Source of the DNA: Streptomyces sp. PTY087I2
GTDB taxonomy: Bacteria > Actinomycetota > Actinomycetes > Streptomycetales > Streptomycetaceae
Direction of reading: 5' to 3'
DNA length: 64,000 nucleotides
NCBI RefSeq assembly: GCF_001687325.1
Contig: NZ_LZRD01000019.1
Location: 261,314-325,313, forward strand
A model generated the notes under the pieces. It made no database searches, had not been told where the DNA came from, and worked only from the letters and a program-made list of their open reading frames with translations. Both the position numbers and the translations under genes were made by a program. Positions 50,477-59,096 of this stretch are shown piece after piece; within the stretch, counting starts at the first letter, position 1, and every line of letters begins with the position of its first letter.

Positions 50477-50642
50477 CACCGGGACCCGCCGTCGTATCCG
50501 AAATGTGGCGACATCGGGCGTGATGGTGCTCACTCGGTGCAGTGGTACACGGCCCCGCTGGTGAACTCTGGCCACCCGAACCGCAGGATGGTGCGACCAT
50601 GGACAGGCAACGCTGAGGTGAACTGCTGAGGTGAGGGGATAG

Positions 50643-51389
50643 ATGGGCGCCGATTCCGGCCGTTTCCGCGGCACAGAGAGCAGGATCTCCCAGTGGCTGC
50701 GGCGACGTCCCAAATCATCCGGGGCCGAGACCGCCGAGTCGGCCCGGGTGGAGCTGCTCCTGGCGGTCGCCGACGCGGGCATGCCGATCGCCCCCGCCGC
50801 CCACCCCGTCGGATACCGATGTTCGTGCGAACGCATCGGCTGTCCCACCCCCGCCCGGCACCCCGTCTCCTTCGCCTGGCAGACGCAGTCGACCACCGAC
50901 CGGGCCCAGATCGAGCGCTGGGCCGCCGGCCAGCCGCAGGCCAACTTCATCACCGCGACCGGCATGATCCACGATGTGCTGGACGTCCCGCTCACCGCGG
51001 GCGAGAGCGCTCTGGAGCGTCTTCTCGACGCGGGCATCGACGTCGGCCCGGTCGCCCGGTCCGGCGACGACCGGATGCTCTTCTTCACCGCCACCCGCGG
51101 CACCCCCGAGGACGAGGACGAGTGGTGGCCCTGCGAGCTGGACTGCCACCCCGAGACCATGGACGCCCACCCGGGCCTGCGCTGGCACTGCCGGGGCAGC
51201 TATGTCCTCCTGCCGCCCGCCCGGCTCCCCGGTGAGCTGGACGTCCACTGGGTGCGCGGGCCCGAGCACGAGCTGCCCGACCCGCTGACCCTGCTGGAGA
51301 CGCTCACCGACGCCTGCGCGCGGTACGCGGGCAGCGCCGAGCAGAGCGAGCTGGACCACGACGCGATCGCCTGGCCGCTGAGCCGCTGA
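50643..51389 (+). CDS. Bifunctional DNA primase/polymerase (prim-pol)-like domain protein
   Basis: A 248-residue protein of a type common in Streptomyces. Signature: IAPAAHPVGYRCSCERIGCP and TPARHPVSFAWQTQSTTD, with the cysteine group that may bind zinc. The segment ANFITATGMIHDVLDVPLTAGE corresponds to the prim-pol core, but the usual DxD metal site appears as DVLDVP. Another Cys pair lies in WWPCELDCHPE. Catalytic competence is uncertain; many such proteins may be regulatory or inactive. The stop codon lies inside an 8-base tandem repeat. Confidence 0.8.
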   Translation: MGADSGRFRGTESRISQWLRRRPKSSGAETAESARVELLLAVADAGMPIAPAAHPVGYRCSCERIGCPTPARHPVSFAWQTQSTTDRAQIERWAAGQPQANFITATGMIHDVLDVPLTAGESALERLLDAGIDVGPVARSGDDRMLFFTATRGTPEDEDEWWPCELDCHPETMDAHPGLRWHCRGSYVLLPPARLPGELDVHWVRGPEHELPDPLTLLETLTDACARYAGSAEQSELDHDAIAWPLSR

Positions 51390-51421
51390 GCCGCTGAGCC
51401 GCTGAGCCGCTGAGCCGCTGA
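51374..51421. repeat. Six tandem 8-base repeats (GCCGCTGA)
   Basis: Six perfect copies of GCCGCTGA from 51374, overlapping the last codons and stop of the prim-pol-like gene; degenerate copies continue to about 51440. Likely slippage-prone, though every frame meets a TGA within three units. Confidence 0.9.
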
Positions 51422-51474
51422 GCCGAGGAGCTGAGCCGCCACGCCGTGCGGGGCCGCTGAGCCGCGCGGAGGCG

Positions 51475-52497
51475 CTATTCGCCCTTCGCCGCGATCAGGC
51501 CCGGCAGCCGGTTCAGCATCCGCACCTTGCCGCCGGAGCCCGCGTCCGCACCGGAACCGGCCCCCGCGGCCCGCGGCGGCACGTGCACCAGCTGGCTGGA
51601 GATCCGCTCCTTGGTGAGGGTGCTGTTCACCTCGCCGGTGAGCAGCGCCTTCACATCCGGGTTGACCTCGGGCCGCAGCCCCTTCGCGGCGACCTGCCGT
51701 TCGAAGTGCTTGCTGTTGAAGAAGACCAGCGCCCCGCCGTCCTCGGTGCGCAGCCCCAGCGGTGCGAACGTGTCGCCCGTCAGCGGCTGGTCGACGTACT
51801 GGTACGAGAACCCCGCCCGCCGCGTGGTGCGGCGCGTCTCGCGCCAGCCGGAGGTGGACGTGGACGCGGTGAACACGTCCGGGGTGCCGTTCTGTAGATA
51901 GCCCGTGTACGAGGAGCTCAGGTCGGCGGGCGCCACGGCCAGCTCGTCGTCCTGCGGCTTCACCGGGGTGGCGAGCCCGTCCCCGTCGAGGGCGAACTCG
52001 GGCACCTGGGAGGCCGGGAGGACACCGAGGTAGGCCGCCTTCCACAGCGCGTCGGGGCCCGTCCGTACGAACACCACCAGCCAGCGGGTGTCCAGCTTCC
52101 CGCCGTCCTGGTCCCGGTTGGAGTCGGTGTCCGCGAGGAACCAGCGCGGCCAGCCCGCCTTCTTGGGGATGACGTAGTTCGCGTCGTCCAGCACCAACGG
52201 CTTGTGCGCCTTGTTGCCGTCCGGGTTGTACGTCTGGCGGGCCTTCAGCCCGGCCTGATTGATCGCGCCGAGCGAGCCCGTCACCCGGTCCGCGTCCAGC
52301 GCCGGATCGAACGCCTTGTCCGCCGCGTTGTAGGCGTCGGTGAAGTCCTTGAGCGCCTGGGCGGCCTCGGACTTCTTCGCCCCGGGCAGCACTTCCAGCT
52401 CCCCGTGCACCGTCACACAGCCGGTCGCCGTCAGGCACAGCACCGTCGCCGTCGCGAGCCCCGCCGTCAGCCGGCCCAGTCCAGGGTGTCTCGTCAT
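51475..52497 (-). CDS. Putative lipoprotein, unknown (DUF8094-like)
   Basis: A 340-residue exported protein. The signal peptide ends in a good lipobox (CLTATGC). The mature region has an N-terminal helical part (EAAQALKDFTDAYNAADKAFD) and a mixed alpha/beta domain with GWPRWFLADTDSNRD and LDTRWLVVFVRTGPDALWKA, resembling actinobacterial lipoproteins listed as DUF8094. The C-terminal 40 residues include a Gly/Ala/Ser linker. It is upstream and divergent of nothing obvious. Function unknown. Confidence 0.75.
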   Translation of the reverse strand: MTRHPGLGRLTAGLATATVLCLTATGCVTVHGELEVLPGAKKSEAAQALKDFTDAYNAADKAFDPALDADRVTGSLGAINQAGLKARQTYNPDGNKAHKPLVLDDANYVIPKKAGWPRWFLADTDSNRDQDGGKLDTRWLVVFVRTGPDALWKAAYLGVLPASQVPEFALDGDGLATPVKPQDDELAVAPADLSSSYTGYLQNGTPDVFTASTSTSGWRETRRTTRRAGFSYQYVDQPLTGDTFAPLGLRTEDGGALVFFNSKHFERQVAAKGLRPEVNPDVKALLTGEVNSTLTKERISSQLVHVPPRAAGAGSGADAGSGGKVRMLNRLPGLIAAKGE

Positions 52498-52635
52498 CCG
52501 CTGCTTCTGCGCCTTCCGCGTCCGTCGCCCGCACTGACCGTCGAAACCCTACCGGGGCCGCGACGGGCGTGCGGGCGCGGACCGGATACAGCGTCCACAC
52601 CGTGACCTGCCGGCCGGACAAGCCCTGGAACCACG

Positions 52636-53475
52636 TCAGTTCTGACGTACCGGCACGATCAACGGTGTGCCCGTACGCGGGTGGGGGAAGACCTCCACCG
52701 GCTGCCGGTAGACCTCGCCGAGCAGTTCACCGCTGAACACCGTCTCCGGCGGGCCCAGTTCCGCGATCCGCCCGTCGTGCAGGACGGCGGCCCGGTCCGC
52801 GTACGCCGCGGCGAGCCCCAGATCGTGCAGGACGACGACCACCGCGTCCCCGGCGGCCGCCCGCTCCCGGCAGATCCGCAGCACCAGCTCCTGGTGGCGC
52901 AGGTCCAGGGCGGCGGTCGGCTCGTCGAGCAGCATCAGCGGGGCCCGCTGCGCCAGCACCCGGGCCAGCGCCACCCGCGCCTTCTCGCCGCCCGACAGCG
53001 CCGAGAACGGGCGGGCCGCGAACCGGGTCACCTCGGTCGCCGCCATCGCCGCGGCCACCGCCGCGTCGTCCTCGTCCTCCCGCTCCGTACCGGCCCAGGG
53101 CGCGCGCCCCATCCGTACGACGTCCTCCACCGGGAACGGGAAGGACAGCGCGGCCGACTGCGGCAGCACCGAGCGGCGCAGCGCCAGTTCGGGCGCGGTC
53201 CAGGCGGTGGCCGGGCGGCCGTCGATCCGCACCTCGCCGCTTCCGGGGGCCAGATCGGCGGCGAGAGCGGCCAGCAGCGTCGACTTGCCGGCCCCGTTCG
53301 GCCCGACCAGGGCGACCACCTCACCGGCGTGCGCGGTCAGGTCGACGGAGTCCAGCACCTGCCGCTGCCCGAGGCGGACCGAGAGCCCGGCGGCCTCCAC
53401 GGCGGGGGCGCCGGGCGCGACGGGCGAGGGCAGCTCCCGGGTCCGTACCGCGAAGAGATCTCTCAGCGTCCTCAT
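52636..53475 (-). CDS. hmuV: Haem ABC transporter ATP-binding protein
   Basis: A 279-residue ATPase. Walker A GPNGAGKSTLLAAL, Q-loop LPQSAALSFPFPVEDVV, signature LSGGEKARVALARVLAQ, Walker B PLMLLDEPTAALD and the switch His in VVVLHDLGLA are all present; the sequence type is HmuV/FepC. ATG 53475 overlaps the permease stop (ATGA) and follows AAGGTGG. It powers import of haem with the permease and lipoprotein upstream. Third gene of the operon. Confidence 0.92.
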   Translation of the reverse strand: MRTLRDLFAVRTRELPSPVAPGAPAVEAAGLSVRLGQRQVLDSVDLTAHAGEVVALVGPNGAGKSTLLAALAADLAPGSGEVRIDGRPATAWTAPELALRRSVLPQSAALSFPFPVEDVVRMGRAPWAGTEREDEDDAAVAAAMAATEVTRFAARPFSALSGGEKARVALARVLAQRAPLMLLDEPTAALDLRHQELVLRICRERAAAGDAVVVVLHDLGLAAAYADRAAVLHDGRIAELGPPETVFSGELLGEVYRQPVEVFPHPRTGTPLIVPVRQN

Positions 53476-54581
53476 GCCCAACCACCTTGCTTACGACGGG
53501 TCCTGCGCAGCAGCCAGAAGAAGAACGGGCTGCCGAAGAGCGCGGTCAGCACCCCGAGCGGCAGCTCGGCCGGGGCCGCCACGGTCCGGGCCGCGAGGTC
53601 GCCCGCCACCAGCACCAGGGCGCCGCCGAGCGCGCTGCCCGGGACGAGGAAGCGGTGCCCCGGACCGTTCGCCATCCGCAGCAGATGCGGGACGAGCAGC
53701 CCGACGAAGGAGATGATCCCGGCCACCGCGACCGCGGCGGCCGTCAGCAGCGCCACCACCAGCACCAGCACGATCCGCAGCCGCTCCACGTCCACGCCCA
53801 GGTGCCGGGCGGGCCGTTCGCCCAGCGCCAGCAGGTCCAGCTTGCGGGAGTAGAACGGGGCGATGAACAGCCCGGCCAGCGCGCACGGCAGCACGGCCAG
53901 CACCTTGGGCCAGGTCGCCTGGGAGAGCGAACCGAGCTGCCAGAAGGTGATCTGGGTGATCTGCGCGTTGTCCGCGAAGAAGATGAAGAGCCCGATCAGC
54001 GCGCCCGCGAAGGCGTTGACGGCGATACCGGTGAGGATCAGCGTCACCACCTCGGTCCGGCCGCCGGAGCGCGACAGCGCGTAGACGAGCAGCACGGTCG
54101 CCAGACCCGCGATGAACGCGAAGACGGTGATGGTCCAGTTGCCGAAGAAGGTCAGGCCGAGCGCGATCGAGGCGACCGCACCGACGGCCGCGCCCGCCGA
54201 GATCCCGATCACGCCGGGTTCGGCGAGCGGATTGCCGAACACGCCCTGCATCAGGGCGCCCGCGCAGCCGAGCGACGCGCCGACGAGCAGCGCGAGGGCG
54301 ACCCGGGGGAGCCGCACGTTCCACAGGACGCTCTCGCCGACCCGGTCCAGCGCCTGCCCGCCGAGCCCGATCCGGTGCTGCACGGAGGACAGGACGTCCC
54401 CGAGCGGGATGTTGTACGCGCCGATCGCCGCCGACAGCAGACAGCCCGCGAGCAGGGCGAGGGAGAGCCCCACGGTCAGCAGATACGCCGTGCCGCGGGA
54501 GGACTTGGGGGCGGCTTCCGCCACTGGCCCGTCCGGGGACTTCTCCACGGACTCGGTCCGTTCCTCGTACGAGGTGGTCAC
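53472..54581 (-). CDS. hmuU: Haem ABC transporter permease (FecCD family)
   Basis: A 369-residue permease with about 9-10 membrane helices. FecCD marks: VRLPRVALALLVGASLGCAG, GNPLAEPGVIGISAGAAVG, FSRSGGRTEV-type cytosolic loop (here LSRSGGRTEVVTL), and GIISFVGLLVPHLLR with the coupling helix. Starts at GTG 54581, overlapping the binding-protein stop (GTGA). The first 30 residues are a hydrophilic tail. Works as a dimer with the ATPase. Confidence 0.93.
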   Translation of the reverse strand: MTTSYEERTESVEKSPDGPVAEAAPKSSRGTAYLLTVGLSLALLAGCLLSAAIGAYNIPLGDVLSSVQHRIGLGGQALDRVGESVLWNVRLPRVALALLVGASLGCAGALMQGVFGNPLAEPGVIGISAGAAVGAVASIALGLTFFGNWTITVFAFIAGLATVLLVYALSRSGGRTEVVTLILTGIAVNAFAGALIGLFIFFADNAQITQITFWQLGSLSQATWPKVLAVLPCALAGLFIAPFYSRKLDLLALGERPARHLGVDVERLRIVLVLVVALLTAAAVAVAGIISFVGLLVPHLLRMANGPGHRFLVPGSALGGALVLVAGDLAARTVAAPAELPLGVLTALFGSPFFFWLLRRTRRKQGGWA

Positions 54582-55660
54582 TGGCCCGTGCCGCCCTTCG
54601 CGTACAGCTGCTCGACGATCTCGGTGAGTACCCGGTCGGTGCGCGGCCCGTAGTTCAGCAGCACCCCGTCGTCGACCGTGACGACCCGGCGGTCCATGCC
54701 GGCCGGGGTCTCCGCGATGCCGGGGATCTTCACGAGGCCGTCCATGCCGCCGACCGACTCGAACCCCTTGGTCATCAACAGGATCGCGTCCGGGGCGGCC
54801 TTGGCGAGGGCCTCGCTGGTGATGGCGGTGAAGTCCTTCTTCAGACCCGATTCCTTCCCGGCGTCGACCGCGCCCGCCGCCTCCAGCAGCGAACTCGCCC
54901 CGGACTCCGCGCCGCCCAGCAGATAGACGGAGGCCGAACCGCGCAGATAGAGGAAGGCGACCCGGGGCTTCTTGCCGTCGGCGTGGTCCGGGATGGACTT
55001 CTGGACGTCGGCGATCCGCTTCTCGGTGCGCTCCTTGAGCTCCGTACCGGCCGACGGTACGCCCAGGGCCTCGGCGACGGTGTCGATCCGGCGGCCCACG
55101 TCGTCGAGTCCCTTGGCGGGTTCGACGACGAGCAGCGGGATGCCCGCGTCGCGGATCTGGTCGATGGCCTCGGACGGCCCGGTCGTGGTGTCGGCCAGCA
55201 CGATCGTCGGCTTCAGCGAGAGCACGCTCTCCGCCGAGACGTCATGGGCCCGGGTCACCACCGGGAGCTTTTCCGCCTGTTCGAAGGTGGCGGTGATGTC
55301 GCGGGCGACGACCTGCTTGCCGAAGCCGAGCGTGAAGACGATCTCGCTGAGCGACCCGGTCAGCGGCACGATCCGGTCGGTGGAGTCGATCGTGACCTTC
55401 TTGCCGTCCGCCGAATCGACCGTCACCGGCAGCTTCGGCGCGGGCGCGGCGGCCAGCGGCTCGACCCGGTCCGCGTCGGCGGAGCTCTTGGCGGACGCGG
55501 GCTTCGGCGCGGAATCGTTACCTCCACCGCAGCCGGTCAGGACCAGGGCGAAGGCCACGGCGGCGGTGAGGGCGGCGGCAGCCCTGCCCCGGGCCGGGCG
55601 ACGGCGGGCCGTGCGTCCGGTGTCTGGGCCCGTCGGGGCGAAGTCCTGCGAGATGCGCAC
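54578..55660 (-). CDS. hmuT: Haem-binding lipoprotein of the ABC transporter
   Basis: A 360-residue TroA-fold binding protein starting at GTG 55660. A 25-residue basic tail precedes the hydrophobic signal and lipobox (LVLTGC). The mature protein shows DRIVPLTGSLSEIVFTLGFG, VVTRAHDVSAESVLSLKPTI, a Ser/Gly spacer and LPNYGPR-like end (here LLNYGPRTDRVLTEIV). This HmuT/IsdE-like set receives haem at the cell surface. Its promoter shares the iron box with the divergent HtaA gene. Confidence 0.92.
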   Translation of the reverse strand: MRISQDFAPTGPDTGRTARRRPARGRAAAALTAAVAFALVLTGCGGGNDSAPKPASAKSSADADRVEPLAAAPAPKLPVTVDSADGKKVTIDSTDRIVPLTGSLSEIVFTLGFGKQVVARDITATFEQAEKLPVVTRAHDVSAESVLSLKPTIVLADTTTGPSEAIDQIRDAGIPLLVVEPAKGLDDVGRRIDTVAEALGVPSAGTELKERTEKRIADVQKSIPDHADGKKPRVAFLYLRGSASVYLLGGAESGASSLLEAAGAVDAGKESGLKKDFTAITSEALAKAAPDAILLMTKGFESVGGMDGLVKIPGIAETPAGMDRRVVTVDDGVLLNYGPRTDRVLTEIVEQLYAKGGTGQ

Positions 55661-55759
55661 TGGGCACCGTCCTGTCGTTCCCGCGGCGTGCGGTGGGTGG
55701 TTCGGATGTGTGGAGATGGTGGAGGTGGCGGAGGGGTTCCGGCACAGGCTGGGAATACC

Positions 55760-55776
55760 TTAGGTTAGCCTTACCT
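55760..55776. promoter_or_regulatory. Iron box between hmuT and htaA-like genes
   Basis: TTAGGTTAGCCTTACCT closely matches the DmdR/DtxR consensus (TTAGGTTAGGCTAACCTAA). It is 100 bases from the HmuT start and 28 bases from the HtaA start, so one site could repress both directions. Confidence 0.88.
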
Positions 55777-55803
55777 GCGCATCCAGTCCTCGGAGGGTCC
55801 CTC

Positions 55804-57279
55804 ATGCCGTCGTCCAGATCCACCCGCGCGCTCGCCGTCGCGCTCCTCGCGGTACTGCTGGGGGCTCTGCTCCCCGCCGCCACCGCGCAAGCGGCAAGCC
55901 GCACGGTGCAGGGCGGACGGCTGGACTGGGGCATCAAGGCGTCCTTCCAGAGCTATGTCACCGGGCCCATCGCGAACGGCAGTTGGAGCCTGACCGGCGG
56001 CGCGGCCACGGTCGGCGGCAGCCAGTTCCGGTTCCACTCGGCGACCGGCTCCTACGACCCGGACACCGGGGCGTTCAGCTCCGCCTTCTCCGGCGGCGTG
56101 CACTTCACCGGCCACAAGAAGGCCGACGGCAGCAACGAGCTGGACCTGACGATCAGCCGCCCCACGATCCGCATCAGCGGCGGCAGCGGCATGCTCCACG
56201 CGGACATGGTCAGCAAGGAGCGGGGCACCGGCAAGGTTTCCAGCCGCTCCCAGGTGCCGCTGGCCCGGCTCGGGCTCGGCGGGATCAACATGAAGGGCGG
56301 GTCCACCCCCGTCGCCCTCACCAACGTCCCCACCACGCTGACCGCCGAGGGCGCCTCCGCCTTCGCCGGCTACTACACCGAGGGCACCCCGCTCGACCCG
56401 GTCAGCCTCTCCGTCGACACCAAGGGCCCCGCCGCCCAGCCGAAGCCGACCGCCCCGGACGAGAAGAAGGACGAGGGCGAGAAGAAGGACAAGGACAAGG
56501 CGGAGAAGGACAAGGAGAAGGCGGGCCGCTTCGAGGACGCCGCCGTCGACTGGGGCGTACGCCGCACCTTCCGCGAGTACGTCACCGGCTCCATCGGCCA
56601 GGGCAAGTGGACGCTCGCCGACGGCGCCCAGGACGGCGGGGCCCTGTTCCGCTTCCCTCAGGGCAAGGGAACGTACGACGCGAAGAAGGAGACGCTGGAC
56701 GCGGAGTTCAGCGGCAGCATCCGCTTCACCGGCGCCCACGACCTCGACCTGAAGTTCGCCGCCGTCACCGTCGCCGTCGCCAAGGGCGAAGGCACCCTCT
56801 CCGCCGACGTCACCAGCGAGGGCAAGACCACCAAGGACGTCCCGATCGTCACCTTCGAGGCCGAGGACTTCGCGCCGAAGAACGGCCTCGCCGCCCTCAC
56901 CGAGGTCCCCGCCGCCCTCACCGCCGAAGGCTCCAAGGCGTTCGGTTCGATGTACAAGGCGGGCACCGCGATGGACCCGGTCTCGCTCGCCGTGGCCGTC
57001 GACGACAAGGCCGAACTGCCCGCGCTGCCCGACCTCGGCAGCGAGCCGACCGCGGCCGCCGAGCCCACGAAGAAGGCCGCCGAGGAGCCCTCCGCCGCAC
57101 CGGCCGCGGCCTCCTCCGACTCCGGCCCGGGCGCGGGCACCTGGGCGGCCGTCGGCGGCGGTGCGCTGCTCGTCCTCGGAGCCGTGGCGGCGTTCTTCGT
57201 CCTGCGCCGCCGGTCCGCGCAGCCGGCCCCCGAAGCCGGCGCCGACGCCGCGGCCCCCGACTCACCCCAGACTTCCTGA
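55804..57279 (+). CDS. htaA: HtaA-domain haem-binding surface protein (two domains)
   Basis: A 491-residue exported protein starting at ATG 55804 behind GGAGGG. The signal peptide ends near AQA. Two HtaA domains: residues about 35-205 (RLDWGIKASFQSYVTGPIA, with Tyr51 the likely haem ligand) and about 245-420 (VDWGVRRTFREYVTGSIGQG). A Lys/Glu-rich linker separates them. A C-terminal membrane helix (WAAVGGGALLVLGAVAAFFV) followed by RRR anchors it; no LPxTG-like signal. In Corynebacterium HtaA takes haem from haemoglobin and hands it to HmuT. The adjacent haem importer and iron box agree. Confidence 0.92.
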   Translation: MPSSRSTRALAVALLAVLLGALLPAATAQAASRTVQGGRLDWGIKASFQSYVTGPIANGSWSLTGGAATVGGSQFRFHSATGSYDPDTGAFSSAFSGGVHFTGHKKADGSNELDLTISRPTIRISGGSGMLHADMVSKERGTGKVSSRSQVPLARLGLGGINMKGGSTPVALTNVPTTLTAEGASAFAGYYTEGTPLDPVSLSVDTKGPAAQPKPTAPDEKKDEGEKKDKDKAEKDKEKAGRFEDAAVDWGVRRTFREYVTGSIGQGKWTLADGAQDGGALFRFPQGKGTYDAKKETLDAEFSGSIRFTGAHDLDLKFAAVTVAVAKGEGTLSADVTSEGKTTKDVPIVTFEAEDFAPKNGLAALTEVPAALTAEGSKAFGSMYKAGTAMDPVSLAVAVDDKAELPALPDLGSEPTAAAEPTKKAAEEPSAAPAAASSDSGPGAGTWAAVGGGALLVLGAVAAFFVLRRRSAQPAPEAGADAAAPDSPQTS

Positions 57280-57371
57280 CCCCGGCATCCCCCCATGCGT
57301 GCCTTATGGATCATCACCCCCTCCCCCCACGCTTCTCTTCCGCCCCCGCTCCCCTTAGGAGACACACCGAC

Positions 57372-58982
57372 ATGGCAGCAACCCGCCGCCCCATAGCCCT
57401 TGCCGCGGCCGTCGCCACGGCCGCCGCCCTCGGCGCCACCGCCTTCGCCCTCCCGGCCCTCGCCGCCGGGGCCCCGGCGGCCGCCCCCACCGCCGCCCCG
57501 ACGTTCGAGATCGTGGACGGCACGCTGGACTGGGGCATCAAGGAGTCCTTCCGCAAGTACATCGTCAGCCCGATCGCCCAGGGCGAGATCACCGTCTCCG
57601 ACGGCGCCAAGCAGGCCGACGGCAACGGCGTGTTCACCTTCGTCGACGGCAAGGGCTCCTACGACGTCGGGACGCACGCCTCCGACACCGCGTTCAAGGG
57701 CGGCGTCCGGTTCGAGGGCCACCACGGCGTGCTCGACGTCCAGCTGAGCGACATCAAGGTCGGCACCGGCCGCGAGACCGGCACCATCACCGCCGACTTC
57801 ACCAGCAAGAAGACGGACGGCACCGTCGTCTCCAAGGACGACGCCCCCATCGCCGCCCTCGACATCACCGGCGCCGAGCGCGGTCGCGGCGCGAACGGCG
57901 AGACGGTCTTCACCGACATTCCGGCCAAGCTGACCGCCGAGGGCTCGGAGGCCTTCGCCGGCTTCTACGCGGAAGGCGCCGAACTCGACCCGGCGACGCT
58001 GACGCTCAAGACCGCGGCTCCGAGCCCGTCCCCGTCGGACGACCCGACCAAGGACCCGGACCCGACGAAGGACCCGGACCCCACCAAGGACCCGGACCCC
58101 ACCACGGACCCGACCAAGGGCCCGGACCCGACCAAGGACCCGAGCGCCGACCCGACCCCGACCGCCTCCGAGACCGCCGCGCCCGTCAGCGGCCCGGTCG
58201 TCGACGGCACCCTCAACTGGGGCGTCAAGGAGAAGTTCCGCTCCTACGTCGTCGGCAACATCGCCCACGGCAAGATCGTGACGAGCGACGGCGCGTCCGC
58301 CGACGGCGACGGCTACCGCTTCACCAAGGCGACCGGCCTCCTCGACGCCGACAAGAACACCCTCGACGCCGCGTTCAAGGGCAAGGTGCGCTTCCTCGGC
58401 CACGAGACCAACGGCGCGTACGTCCTCGACCTGTCCATCAGCAACCTGAAGGTCGACATCGAGGGCACCTCCGGCACGCTCCTCGCCGACGTTGCCTCCA
58501 AGGACCAGAAGACCGGCAAGGTCAACAAGTTCACCGCCCTGTCCTTCGCCGACCTGAAGGTGCCCGCCGGCGCGCTCGCCGCCAAGGGCGGCATCGTGAA
58601 CCTCAAGAACGTCCCGGCGACGCTCACCACGGACGGCGCCAAGGCGTTCGGCGGCTTCTACGAGAAGGGCGAGGAACTCGACGCGCTGAACGTCGCGGTC
58701 TCCATCGACAAGGACGCCCAGCTCCCGGGCGACACCACCGGCGGCTCCGGCTCCACCGGCGGTTCGGGCTCCACCGGCGGTTCCACGGCGGGCGGTTCGA
58801 CCACCGGCGGCGGTACGGTCGGCGGCGGCTCCACCGGCGGTTCGGTCGGCGGCTCCGGCGCCCTCGCCTCCACCGGCTCCGACGTCCCGACCGGCGCCCT
58901 GATCGCCGCCTCCGGCGTCGTCGTGGCGGCCGGCGCGGGTGCCGTGATCGTGGCGCGCCGTCGCCGCGACGTCACCGCCTGA
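57372..58982 (+). CDS. HtaA-domain haem-binding protein with LAxTG sortase signal
   Basis: A 536-residue exported protein, 92 bases after the first HtaA gene. Signal peptide to about residue 32. Two HtaA domains: about 40-205 (TLDWGIKESFRKYIVSPIAQ) and about 275-455 (TLNWGVKEKFRSYVVGNIAH), each with the conserved Tyr. The linker is a run of DPTKDPDP repeats (about 222-270). A Gly/Ser/Thr-rich stalk follows (about 455-495), then LASTG at residue 498, a hydrophobic helix and RRRR. LAxTG is the recognised motif of Streptomyces class E sortases, so this protein is probably wall-linked while its neighbour stays in the membrane. Confidence 0.92.
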   Translation: MAATRRPIALAAAVATAAALGATAFALPALAAGAPAAAPTAAPTFEIVDGTLDWGIKESFRKYIVSPIAQGEITVSDGAKQADGNGVFTFVDGKGSYDVGTHASDTAFKGGVRFEGHHGVLDVQLSDIKVGTGRETGTITADFTSKKTDGTVVSKDDAPIAALDITGAERGRGANGETVFTDIPAKLTAEGSEAFAGFYAEGAELDPATLTLKTAAPSPSPSDDPTKDPDPTKDPDPTKDPDPTTDPTKGPDPTKDPSADPTPTASETAAPVSGPVVDGTLNWGVKEKFRSYVVGNIAHGKIVTSDGASADGDGYRFTKATGLLDADKNTLDAAFKGKVRFLGHETNGAYVLDLSISNLKVDIEGTSGTLLADVASKDQKTGKVNKFTALSFADLKVPAGALAAKGGIVNLKNVPATLTTDGAKAFGGFYEKGEELDALNVAVSIDKDAQLPGDTTGGSGSTGGSGSTGGSTAGGSTTGGGTVGGGSTGGSVGGSGALASTGSDVPTGALIAASGVVVAAGAGAVIVARRRRDVTA

Positions 58983-59000
58983 TCCACCCGCACATCCCCC

Positions 59001-59041
59001 GGGGCCGTACCGGCAGCAGCAGTGCTCGCCGGTACGGCCCC
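59001..59041 (+). terminator. Terminator of the HtaA operon
   Basis: Perfect 14-base arms (GGGGCCGTACCGGC and complement) around a 13-base loop, 18 bases past the second HtaA gene. Confidence 0.85.
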
Positions 59042-59096
59042 GCGGCCATGCCCGCTCGCTTCCCGCCCCGGCGCCCGGCAGTGCTTGAATGCCCTG

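Noticed and set aside
52633..52648. ACGTCAG-TT-CTGACGT inverted repeat
   Set aside because: It covers the final codons of the haem ATPase gene, arms are in the opposite order to the CTGACG-N3-CGTCAG sites, and the two-base loop makes it unlikely to be the same operator.
55804..58982. Production or self-resistance role of the HtaA proteins
   Set aside because: No biosynthetic genes surround them; domain content and the adjacent haem transporter explain them fully as haem uptake.
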